Source: Labrenzia sp. R4_2 (GTDB lineage Bacteria; Pseudomonadota; Alphaproteobacteria; Rhizobiales; Stappiaceae). From it: a DNA stretch of 64,000 nt. Made by a program: the position numbers and the translations under genes. The notes beneath the pieces were generated by a model. The model was not told the DNA's origin and searched no databases. It saw only the letters and a program-made list of their open reading frames with translations. The stretch covers positions 87,032-151,031 of the forward strand of contig NZ_JAGHRJ010000009.1 of the NCBI RefSeq assembly GCF_017743865.1. Direction: 5' to 3'. Positions 45,071-53,071 of this stretch are shown here, one piece after another (positions within the stretch are counted from its first letter, which is position 1; each line of letters starts with the position of its first letter).

Positions 45071-45090
45071 CTTCAAGCCTCCTTCATGGC

Positions 45091-45119
45091 GGACATGTGT
45101 TGCAAGCACGCACATGTCC
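45091..45119. promoter_or_regulatory. 9-bp perfect inverted repeat in the ureohydrolase 2 leader
   Basis: GGACATGTG (45091-45099) and CACATGTCC (45111-45119), spacer 11 bases, lie 20-49 bases before the ureohydrolase 2 ATG and just upstream of its Shine-Dalgarno (complement of 45078-45084). Either an operator in the short divergent promoter or an mRNA hairpin. Confidence 0.6.
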
Positions 45120-45202
45120 TTGACCTCAAAGGAGAGACTGCCATTATCGGATCCGACGGACTGTTCAGTTCGTGCAAAACGGAAAATTAAATAGGGCGGA
45201 CA

Positions 45203-46150
45203 ATGCAATCCGATTTTCTCACTTTCAGTACATTCGATGAAATCGAAGCGTTCTGGATTGAGGCGACGGGCGTCAGCCCTACCCTGACACAGCTATCGGC
45301 AGGACCACTGAATTTTAAGGCCCGTTCTGATGAATTTGCCGGAGTCACGCTGACCTGGGTGAAAAGCGAGGGCCGCCAACTATGGCGCGACACGGTTCAA
45401 GATGGGCGTCTTCATTTTGGCTATATGATAGAGAGCGAGGGATTGGTCCGCTCCGCCGGACTTGAAATCAATCCTGCTGACGCGTTGGTCTGGATCCCGG
45501 GGAAGGTAGTTGATTACCTCCTCGAAGGGCCGCTTTTCAGTCTGGAACTCACGGTCTCTGAGGAAATCGTTGATGCGCTTGGCTGGGAGCCGAAAGGCGC
45601 CCCATTGCGAACAGTATCTGAGGCGCTTCTTCTTCACCTGACACATGTTGCCCAAATGGCGAGCGCTTGGCTCGATACAGCTGTTGATCTGGATAAACAG
45701 ACTTTCGAAACACGGTTGAATGTGTGGCGCGATCTGCTGTTGGACGCACTTGCAAAGGTGCTTCAACCCTGGTTTCAGAATTCGGATATGGAATTATCAA
45801 CGCTGCCAGCGTCCAAACAGTATGACATCATCCGGTCAGCGGAAGTTCTCTTCAGCAACGGGGACACTGAGGATTCTCCAGATGCCTCTGTTATTGCGGC
45901 GGACCTAGGGATATCGCGGCGAAAACTCTACTACGCATTTCAAAATACACTTGGCATTGGTCCCCGCCGATTCATCGAGCTTAAGCGCCTTCATCAATTG
46001 CGCCGAGACCTCCGATCCGCCCACCGGGACGAAACATCGGTTACGGAGCTGGCGTGCAAAAACGGCTTTACGCAGTTGGGACGTTTGTCCGGCCTTTATA
46101 AGCAGCACTTCGGCGAGGGGCCGAGGGAGACACTGTTACGCCCGGCCTAA
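45203..46150 (+). CDS. AraC-family regulator 2
   Basis: A 315-residue paralogue of the AraC regulator at 42597. The sensor domain shares the pattern EATGVSPTLTQLSAGPLNFKAR...GVTLTWVKSEG, and the DNA-binding part (VIAADLGISRRKLYYAFQNTLGIGPRRFIELKRLHQLRRDL...VTELACKNGFTQLGRLSGLYKQHFGEGP) is closely similar. ATG 45203 has AGGGCGGA immediately before it. It is divergent from ureohydrolase 2 with only 132 bases between. The stop codon lies inside the loop of its terminator. Confidence 0.9.
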   Translation: MQSDFLTFSTFDEIEAFWIEATGVSPTLTQLSAGPLNFKARSDEFAGVTLTWVKSEGRQLWRDTVQDGRLHFGYMIESEGLVRSAGLEINPADALVWIPGKVVDYLLEGPLFSLELTVSEEIVDALGWEPKGAPLRTVSEALLLHLTHVAQMASAWLDTAVDLDKQTFETRLNVWRDLLLDALAKVLQPWFQNSDMELSTLPASKQYDIIRSAEVLFSNGDTEDSPDASVIAADLGISRRKLYYAFQNTLGIGPRRFIELKRLHQLRRDLRSAHRDETSVTELACKNGFTQLGRLSGLYKQHFGEGPRETLLRPA

Positions 46151-46175
46151 AGCCGGGCGTACGAGCTGTTTTCTC
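46137..46175 (+). terminator. Terminator overlapping the AraC regulator 2 stop codon
   Basis: Arms TACGCCCGGC (46137-46146) and GCCGGGCGTA (46152-46161), five-base loop containing the TAA stop, then a T-rich stretch (GTTTTCTCTTTTG). It also faces the convergent TRAP permease gene. Confidence 0.8.
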
Positions 46176-46228
46176 TTTTGTTTTCATACTTAGCCCCGGC
46201 GCGTTGTGCCGCCGGGACTGTAGGATCG

Positions 46229-48469
46229 TCAATCCGCGCCGCGGACCGGGATCGCTGCATCCGGTTTTGGATGAAAGATCCGCTGTACTGCGAAGACAGC
46301 CGCTGCGATCCCGACACCAATCAGGTCGGAGATGAGCCCGCCTTCGATCATCAGGAGGGCCGCCGCGGTCAGGCCAATGCGCAGGAACCAGGCAGCCACC
46401 GCGCCGAGGAACCAGCCTTGAACGGCGGACGACAACAGGAACACGCCAACGACCGCTGTAAGTGCTGCCCGGCCGATATCGAGCACCGAACCGTCCATCA
46501 ACAATGCGGAATTGTAGAAGAACATGAACGGCACGATGAAGGCCGCAATGCCGATCTTGAACGAGGCGACCGACGTCTCCATCGGGTTTGCTCCCGATAT
46601 CCCGGCTGCCGCGTAACTGGCTAGCGCCACGGGCGGTGTGATCGCCGAGAGAACCGCAAAGTAGAACACGAAGAAGTGCGCGGTCAGAAGCGGAATGCCG
46701 AGTTGAACAAGCCCCGGCGCGACAACGGATGCGGCCACCGCGTAGGCAGCTGTCGTCGGCATGCCCATCCCGAGCAGGATCGAGATACACATTGCAAAGA
46801 ACAGCGCCAACAGCTGACTAGTGTCCGCAAGGCTCAGGAGGAGCGCTGAGAAGCGCGCGCCAACACCGGTCAACGAGATCACACCCACGATGATGCCTGC
46901 GCAGGCACACACGGCGATGATTTGCACCGACATTGTTCCGGCGATCTCAAAGGCCTTGAAGATGGACCTTGGCCCCATCCGGTACGGGGTGAGCCACGAT
47001 ACGACGGCCGCTGAAATGGTTGCCAGAGCGCCCGCGCGGATCACCGAGTAGCCCATGAAGAGGGCGTAGATCAGGATGATGATCGGGATGAACAGATAAA
47101 CCTGTTTGACCATCTGTGCGAACTTCGGCAGTTCTTCAGATTTCATCCCGCGCATGCCGAGTTTGGCAGCTTCGAAGTCGACCATGAAGTAGACCGAAAC
47201 GAAGTAAAGTACGGCCGGGATCAGGGCGGCGATGGTGATTTCCGTGTAAGGAATGCCGGTGATTTCTGCCATGATGAACGCGCCGGCGCCCATGATCGGC
47301 GGCATGATCTGACCACCGGTTGAGGCAGCCGCTTCAACCGCGCCTGCGGTCTTGCGGTGATAGCCAACCTTCTTCATCAGCGGAATGGTCAGGGAGCCGG
47401 TGGAGACAACATTACCGGCGGACGTCCCGTTGATCATACCCATCAGACCGGAGGCAAAGATTGCAACCTTCGCCGGACCTCCGCGGGCGCGGCCCGCAGC
47501 TGCGAAGGCGAAGTTGACGAAGTAGTCGCCCACTTTGGAAGCCTGCAGGAAGGCTGCGAAGATGATGAAGAGAATGATGTAGGTCGACGAAACAGCGGTC
47601 GTCGGGCCGAGAATCCCCGCATCGGTGTAGACTTGGCTGAAGAACCGCTGCCAGGTAATTGGCGGTGAATTCAGGAAGCCTGGCAGTTTGTCGCCGATGA
47701 AGACGTAGCCGAGGAAGACAGCGGCGATCACCACGAGTGCCATTCCGGCGACGCGGCGGGTCAACTCCATGATGAGTGCGGTGCCGGCAACCGCTGCGAT
47801 CGAAATGCCGATCGGTGCAAACGGTGTTCCGGTCGAATTCCGCATCAAGGTGCCGTAGATCGTGATCAGGTAGGCCGCAACAGCTGCTCCACAAACCGCG
47901 AGCACGACATCCGGAGCCGCGAACCCTGATCGGACGCGTTGATGGAACCAGGAGAGGATGATGCCACCGGCTGTTGCCACGATCAGTGGCAGGCCGAAGA
48001 GGTAGGTTTCACTGAACTTGATGCCTTCATCAATGCCATTCCACATCTTGCCATTGGAGATTTCAGCGGCGAAGGAGAAGGCCATACCGAGCGAGAACAG
48101 GGCAGGGATCATCAAGGCGTAAGCGGCATAACCAAGAACTGGTGTTTCCTGACCCTTTTCAGGAAAATCAATCCGGCCGGCAAACAAAAGAAACCCAAGC
48201 GCGAGCGCACCGGCGACGTGCACAATGCGGAAGTTCCAGGTTTCCATCGGGAACGTCGGCAGGAACGGGATAACAATCCCGGTCCATTCGGAGATCGACA
48301 GACCGTTCAAGGCCGCCATGTGAAATGCGGCATAAAGCGCTGCGAAGGACGTGATGAACATGAGGGATTTCCCCTCAAACAGGCGCCGGTTTACCTCAAC
48401 CGGTTCCTCATCGACGCCGTGCGCGATCAGATGATCGTCGTCTTCGGCTGGTGTTGTCTTGTCGGTCAT
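46229..48469 (-). CDS. TRAP transporter permease, fused small and large subunits (TAXI type)
   Basis: A 746-residue inner-membrane protein combining the 4-helix and 12-helix TRAP permease parts. Very hydrophobic, about 17-19 helices, with the family landmarks FASGLMGMINGTSAGNVVSTGSLTIPLMKKVGYHRKTAGAVEAAASTGGQIMPPIMGAGAFIMAE near the middle and GMGMPTTAAYAVAASVVAPGLVQLGI later. It works with the TAXI binding protein encoded 103 bases upstream, in sodium-driven uptake of a carboxylate-like solute. The substrate is unknown; the nearby DctB/DctD pair suggests regulation by a dicarboxylate-type signal. Confidence 0.93.
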   Translation of the reverse strand: MTDKTTPAEDDDHLIAHGVDEEPVEVNRRLFEGKSLMFITSFAALYAAFHMAALNGLSISEWTGIVIPFLPTFPMETWNFRIVHVAGALALGFLLFAGRIDFPEKGQETPVLGYAAYALMIPALFSLGMAFSFAAEISNGKMWNGIDEGIKFSETYLFGLPLIVATAGGIILSWFHQRVRSGFAAPDVVLAVCGAAVAAYLITIYGTLMRNSTGTPFAPIGISIAAVAGTALIMELTRRVAGMALVVIAAVFLGYVFIGDKLPGFLNSPPITWQRFFSQVYTDAGILGPTTAVSSTYIILFIIFAAFLQASKVGDYFVNFAFAAAGRARGGPAKVAIFASGLMGMINGTSAGNVVSTGSLTIPLMKKVGYHRKTAGAVEAAASTGGQIMPPIMGAGAFIMAEITGIPYTEITIAALIPAVLYFVSVYFMVDFEAAKLGMRGMKSEELPKFAQMVKQVYLFIPIIILIYALFMGYSVIRAGALATISAAVVSWLTPYRMGPRSIFKAFEIAGTMSVQIIAVCACAGIIVGVISLTGVGARFSALLLSLADTSQLLALFFAMCISILLGMGMPTTAAYAVAASVVAPGLVQLGIPLLTAHFFVFYFAVLSAITPPVALASYAAAGISGANPMETSVASFKIGIAAFIVPFMFFYNSALLMDGSVLDIGRAALTAVVGVFLLSSAVQGWFLGAVAAWFLRIGLTAAALLMIEGGLISDLIGVGIAAAVFAVQRIFHPKPDAAIPVRGAD

Positions 48470-48522
48470 GGTCCCCCGCGCCTCCAGCTGCGTCAGCCAG
48501 AGTTTATCTTGTCGTTGAAGTA

Positions 48523-48547
48523 AGGGCCGCGCAAGTCCCGCGGCCCT
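48523..48547 (-). promoter_or_regulatory. Intercistronic hairpin between TAXI binding protein and permease
   Basis: Arms AGGGCCGCG (48523-48531) and CGCGGCCCT (48539-48547), seven-base loop, no T-run on the minus strand. It is probably an mRNA-stability or attenuation element giving more binding protein than permease. Confidence 0.6.
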
Positions 48548-48572
48548 CCTTTGGTTTTTTGTGAAGACGGTC

Positions 48573-49562
48573 TTAGTTGCCGTGGATCATGTCGGCCGGA
48601 ATGTCGGCACCAGCATTTTCCGTGAACCACTCAGCTGCACCCGGGTGCCACTTAAGAACGGTGTTCTTGGTCCAGTTTTCAGGCAGCGTTGAACGTGCAG
48701 CCTTGTGGATGTTCACCATCCGGTCGTTGTCGGACATGACGACGTTAACAGCAGCCTTAACGAAGGACGCCGGCAGGTCGCAGTTGGCGACAGCGAAGTT
48801 CCACATGGACACTGAACGCGCGTCGTTTTCCAAAGTGGTGTAGGTGTCAGAAGCAATTGCGAACTCTGAAACCGGGAAGGCTTCCAGGATCTTCGCACGC
48901 TCTTCTTCGGTGAACTCGATGATGTTGATGTCGGTCTGGACTTCGAGTTGGCTAACGGCCGGAACCGGAACGCCTGCTGCGAATGCAATCACGTCCAGAA
49001 GACCATCCTGAAGCTGGCCGCCAAGGTCGGACCACCCGCCGTTGCGGCGCTCAAAGTTCACGCCAAGCTCTTCCATCATGCGCGGGAAATAGGTGTCGGA
49101 GGTGGAACCCGCCGGACCAAAGCCGATCTTGGCGCCATCCGGAATGTCGGCAATAGACGTGATGCCGGAGGAAGACAGAGCCGTGATTGAGAACGGGGTC
49201 TGATACATCGGGAACATTGCGCAGGCGTTGGTCATCTGCAGGCCCGGTGCGATCGGGTTGGTGCCGCCGAGCGATTCCGCTGCCGGGCCCATGGTGGTCA
49301 TGCCGAACTGTGCGTCACCAGTGTGAACCAGGGCCATGTTCTGCATCGGGCCGCCGGTGACTTCACCGCCGCCGGAAATGCCGAGTTCTTCTGCAACCAG
49401 GTTTGCCCAGCCAGAACCGTAAGCGAAGTAGGTGCCGCCCTGAGACGCGGTGCCAACGGTGAAGCTTTCCGGCCAGCCGGTGCGATCCTCATCCTGAGCA
49501 AAAGCGGACGTCGCGGTCATAGCTGCGATTGCAACCGCGCCAGTGATCATGGTGAATTTCAT
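48573..49562 (-). CDS. TAXI family TRAP transporter solute-binding protein
   Basis: A 329-residue periplasmic binding protein. Signal peptide MKFTMITGAVAIAAMTATSAFA|QD, then the TAXI core FTVGTASQGGTYFAYGSGWANLVAEELG and IADIPDGAKIGFGPAGSTSDTYFPRMMEELG. It delivers its ligand to the fused permease downstream. ATG 49562 follows GGAGG; the frame is open four codons further. TAXI ligands described include glutamate-like compounds and other organic acids, but this one cannot be predicted. Confidence 0.93.
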   Translation of the reverse strand: MKFTMITGAVAIAAMTATSAFAQDEDRTGWPESFTVGTASQGGTYFAYGSGWANLVAEELGISGGGEVTGGPMQNMALVHTGDAQFGMTTMGPAAESLGGTNPIAPGLQMTNACAMFPMYQTPFSITALSSSGITSIADIPDGAKIGFGPAGSTSDTYFPRMMEELGVNFERRNGGWSDLGGQLQDGLLDVIAFAAGVPVPAVSQLEVQTDINIIEFTEEERAKILEAFPVSEFAIASDTYTTLENDARSVSMWNFAVANCDLPASFVKAAVNVVMSDNDRMVNIHKAARSTLPENWTKNTVLKWHPGAAEWFTENAGADIPADMIHGN

Positions 49563-49820
49563 GAGTTCCTCCAAAGATTATTGTTCCGAGCGGAACGGGC
49601 ACGGAGTTTTTGCGGATTCCTGCTGACCAAATTGAACTGGACCTGCGCTCCTCCCAAAGCGTGCCGCCCTGTAATCAAGTGCGAACGGGTAAAAAGGCAA
49701 GCTTCGGCGCCCCAAGAAATGAAGTTTGTCGTTGGGGAAGGGGGGATTTGGGTGGAGACGGTGACAAAGCGGTCAAGTCGTGTCCCGAATAGGTGACACA
49801 TCTAGGGGGCAGTTCAGAAT

Positions 49821-51164
49821 TTAGAGTTCTTCAGAATAGGCTTTCCGGGAGAGATCGTATTTTTGCATCTTCTCATAAAGCGCCTTTCGAGAAATCTTGA
49901 GCGCCTCATAAGTCTCCTTGATGCTGCCAGCATGGGCGGCAAGCGTTGCTGCGATCAAAGCCTTTTCATGAAGGGCCATGTGGTCAGCGAGACCGAGATC
50001 TTGTTGTTCACCGCCGCCGGTATCATCACCAGAACCCAAGCCCAGAACAAACCGATCAGCCGCATTGCGCAGTTCGCGAACATTTCCTGGCCAGTCCTGA
50101 CTGACGACTTTGGCCAAAACACTATCCGGTATTTCGGGAAGCTCCCGCTTGAAGCGGGTTGCCGCGTCTGAGACCAGTTTGGAAAAAAGGAGCGGGATAT
50201 CTTCCCGTCGGGTACTGAGGGGTGGCACGGTAACCGTCACAACATTGAGCCGGTAGAGGAGATCAGACCGGAATCGCTCGGCGGCCGCTTCCGCAACAAG
50301 ATCCTTCTTGGTGGCTGCTATGAAACGGACATCCAATTCCACCGGTTCATTTGACCCCAGCCGTGTGACCACCCGGTTTTGGATGGCATGCAGGAGTTTT
50401 GTCTGTAGCGGGAGTGACAGGCTGTCGATCTCATCGAGAAGAACCGTCCCGCCGCGGGCGGCCTCAAAGCGCCCGGTTCGGGCCCGCATGGCTCCCTGGA
50501 AGGCTCCTGCCTCATGGCCGAAAAGTTCGCTTTCAACAAGATTTGCAGGAAGCGCACCGCAATTGATGTGAACAAACGGCATGGGAGCGCGCGAACTGGC
50601 TTCGTGGATTGCCCGGCTGGCTACTTCCTTGCCGACACCGGTATCGCCAGTAATCAACAAATCCACATCGGCAGCCGCAACAGCGCTAACCTGATCCCTC
50701 AACGCTCGCATTACCGGGCTGCGACCGTGCAAAACCCCTTCGACGGCATCCCGCGCGCCAACCTCCCGGCGAAGCGACCGGACTTCGACGGTCAAACGGC
50801 GTTTGTCCAGTGCGCGGCGCACGGTTTCGACCAGGCGGCTCGGGGGGAAGGGCTTTTCAATGAAATCATAGGCTCCGTCGCGCATCGAGCTGACAGCCAG
50901 TTCGACATCGCCGTGGCCGGTCACCAGAATAACCGGAAAACTCGGATCGATTTCCAAAACCTTGCGCATCAAGGTCAGCCCATCGGTTCCCGGCAAACGA
51001 ATGTCGGTCACGAGAATACCGCGAAAGTCGCGTGTTACATGCTGCAGCACCTGGTCGGCATTGGGGAAGCATTCAACCTCAAGGCCTTCCAGCTCCAAGC
51101 TTTGTTTGGCAGTGAAACGCAGATGTTCTTCGTCGTCGACAAAGAGGATTTTTTGAGCACTCAT
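49821..51164 (-). CDS. dctD: Sigma-54-dependent response regulator, DctD type
   Basis: A 447-residue NtrC-family activator. The receiver domain has the phospho-acceptor Asp at 54 (VTDIRLPGTDG) and Lys 104. The AAA+ domain has Walker A GDTGVGKE near 173 and LLDEIDS Walker B. A short C-terminal Fis-type helix-turn-helix follows (GSIKETYEALKISRKALYEKMQKYDL). The sigma-54 contact loop GAFTGA reads GAFQGA (220-225). It overlaps dctB by four bases. By context it should control the neighbouring TAXI transporter, but no clear -24/-12 promoter was found in front of that operon. Confidence 0.88.
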   Translation of the reverse strand: MSAQKILFVDDEEHLRFTAKQSLELEGLEVECFPNADQVLQHVTRDFRGILVTDIRLPGTDGLTLMRKVLEIDPSFPVILVTGHGDVELAVSSMRDGAYDFIEKPFPPSRLVETVRRALDKRRLTVEVRSLRREVGARDAVEGVLHGRSPVMRALRDQVSAVAAADVDLLITGDTGVGKEVASRAIHEASSRAPMPFVHINCGALPANLVESELFGHEAGAFQGAMRARTGRFEAARGGTVLLDEIDSLSLPLQTKLLHAIQNRVVTRLGSNEPVELDVRFIAATKKDLVAEAAAERFRSDLLYRLNVVTVTVPPLSTRREDIPLLFSKLVSDAATRFKRELPEIPDSVLAKVVSQDWPGNVRELRNAADRFVLGLGSGDDTGGGEQQDLGLADHMALHEKALIAATLAAHAGSIKETYEALKISRKALYEKMQKYDLSRKAYSEEL

Positions 51165-53041
51165 TCGGCGGCTGTTTCCTGCACGCGGATTTCCTGGTTT
51201 TCGTTGGCGGTCTCGCCAGCCAGAAGAAGATCAATCGAAAAGACGGCGCCGCCCTCGTCATGATTGGACACCTGGAGTGTCCCCCCGAAATCCTTGACGA
51301 TGTTGTATGAGATTGAAAGGCCCAATCCCATCCCTTCGCCCGGCTGTTTGGTAGTAAAAAAGGGATCAAAAACCTGGCCCATCTCCTTTTCCGAAACCCC
51401 GGCGCCGTAATCCCGGACCGACAGTACACAAGTGTCGGCATCTGTTTGAAGGGCAATATCGATTTGGACGGGTTGCCGATCTTTCATGGCGTCAAGTGCA
51501 TTCGTCAGGAGATTGACCACAACCTGTTGAAGGCGGATATGTCCGCCCATGACCCAGACCTCTTCATCCGGCTGAGCGAAATTGAGTTTGGCGCCGCTCC
51601 CCCGGAGCCTTGGTTGAAGGAGACCAATCGCGTCATTGACGATCTGTACCAAAGGGACCGGCCGGACCTTTTCCATCGGACGGCGTGCAAAGTTGCGCAA
51701 ATGCTTCGAGATTGACGCCATCCGATCTGTCATTTCAGAGATACGGCTGATGTTTTCCCGGGTTTCGGGTGTCCTGTTCCTTTCAAGAAGCTTCAAAGCG
51801 TTTTCCGCGTAAGATTTTACGGCGGCAAGCGGTTGATTGAACTCATGGCTGAGCGCTGCGGACATCTGACCAAGCGCTGCCAGCTTGCCCGCTTGCACCA
51901 ACTCCGTCTGGGTTTTCCGCAACCGGGTTTCAGCTGCCTTTCGTTCGGCAACTTCTTCCAAAAGCTGTGCATTCGTTCGGTTGAGATCAGCGGTCCGTTC
52001 TTCCACCCGAACTTCGAGTTGTTCCTGTGCGGCCTGCTGGGTCAACAGCCGTTCTATAAGCTGCGCGCGCCGCTGGATGTAAAAAGCGACGGCCAATCCA
52101 ATCAGCATGATCCCGAGGACGAGGATCAGAACCGCCGCAAAGGCCTGTGTCCTTGCTCTGGTGGCGGAAACCAGGATCCGTACATTCCACCCGGCGTCAG
52201 AGATGTACTCCGAGCTGCTGATATAGCGATAGCCACTTGGTTCATCCTCAATCTTGATGAGATTGAGATCCTCCGTGAGTGGTTTAACCGTGTTGACAAG
52301 GGGAAGAAGCCCATCCGCCGGGTATTGCCGGTTCGCCTGAATTTCAGCGATTTCGGTTCTTGTCAGCGGACGTAGGGTGCGGAAATGCCAATCCGGCCGG
52401 CTCGCCATGAAGACGACACCGCGCAGGTCAGACACGATGATCTGATGATCTGCGTTGCGCCAGGCTTGTTCAAACCCATCAACTGTGAACTTGACTGCGA
52501 CCACACCTACGACACGCTCATTGTCTTCAATGGGAGCCGCAAAGAAGTAACCGCGTTCCCCAGAAGTCGTTCCAAGCGCAAAGAAGCGACCGGTTCCTCC
52601 CTCAAGTGCCTGAGTGAAATATGGCCGGTAGGCAAAGCTTCGCCCTACAAACGACAGCTCCTTTTGATAGCTGCTGGCAGCGAGCGTCATGCCGGAGACA
52701 TCCATCACATAGACATCTGAAGCTTTCAGACGGTAGGCGGAGAGACGGAGGTCTTCGTTGACCCGCTTCAAAAGTTCTGGGTCCGTGGGAGACTTCAGGA
52801 GAGCAACCAAGCTCGGGCGCTCGGCAATCAGCGAGGGCAGGGGTTCATAGCGCTGCAACGCACCTTTCAACCCTTCCACAGTCAGTTTCAGGGTTGCTTG
52901 TCCCCGCAGGCCAGCCTGTTTTTGAAAATACGTCTCAATGACGGGTTCCGACAACACGGCAACGATCGCGGACAGCAGCACGAACCCGGCGAGCACACGG
53001 CCGGATGTTATCTTGAACAGTTTCGACTGTCGTCTTGGCAT
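51161..53041 (-). CDS. dctB: Sensor histidine kinase, DctB type
   Basis: A 626-residue membrane kinase. A first transmembrane helix (~15-32), a large periplasmic double-Cache sensor (SYQKELSFVGRSFAYRPYFTQALEG...GYFFAAPI) and a second helix (~300-322) are followed by a coiled coil. The HisKA box ALSHEFNQPLAAVKSYAENA and an HATPase domain with NLLTNALDAMKD, DYGAGVS and GEGMGLGLSISYNIV complete it. DctB senses C4-dicarboxylates in rhizobia; the ligand here is not proven. It is followed by dctD with an ATGA-type overlap and preceded after 30 bases by the cNMP/reductase-like gene. Confidence 0.9.
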   Translation of the reverse strand: MPRRQSKLFKITSGRVLAGFVLLSAIVAVLSEPVIETYFQKQAGLRGQATLKLTVEGLKGALQRYEPLPSLIAERPSLVALLKSPTDPELLKRVNEDLRLSAYRLKASDVYVMDVSGMTLAASSYQKELSFVGRSFAYRPYFTQALEGGTGRFFALGTTSGERGYFFAAPIEDNERVVGVVAVKFTVDGFEQAWRNADHQIIVSDLRGVVFMASRPDWHFRTLRPLTRTEIAEIQANRQYPADGLLPLVNTVKPLTEDLNLIKIEDEPSGYRYISSSEYISDAGWNVRILVSATRARTQAFAAVLILVLGIMLIGLAVAFYIQRRAQLIERLLTQQAAQEQLEVRVEERTADLNRTNAQLLEEVAERKAAETRLRKTQTELVQAGKLAALGQMSAALSHEFNQPLAAVKSYAENALKLLERNRTPETRENISRISEMTDRMASISKHLRNFARRPMEKVRPVPLVQIVNDAIGLLQPRLRGSGAKLNFAQPDEEVWVMGGHIRLQQVVVNLLTNALDAMKDRQPVQIDIALQTDADTCVLSVRDYGAGVSEKEMGQVFDPFFTTKQPGEGMGLGLSISYNIVKDFGGTLQVSNHDEGGAVFSIDLLLAGETANENQEIRVQETAAE

Positions 53042-53071
53042 TCCAAGAGCTTTCCAAAAAAGGCCTACGCT

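Noticed and set aside
49780..49799. GTGTCCC...GGTGACAC inverted repeat resembling an IS end
   Set aside because: The arms are imperfect and no transposase remnant is nearby; too weak to call a mobile element relic.
49563..49820. Sigma-54 (-24/-12) promoter before the TAXI operon
   Set aside because: The nearest match has GGCACG but no properly spaced TTGC, so no site is claimed.
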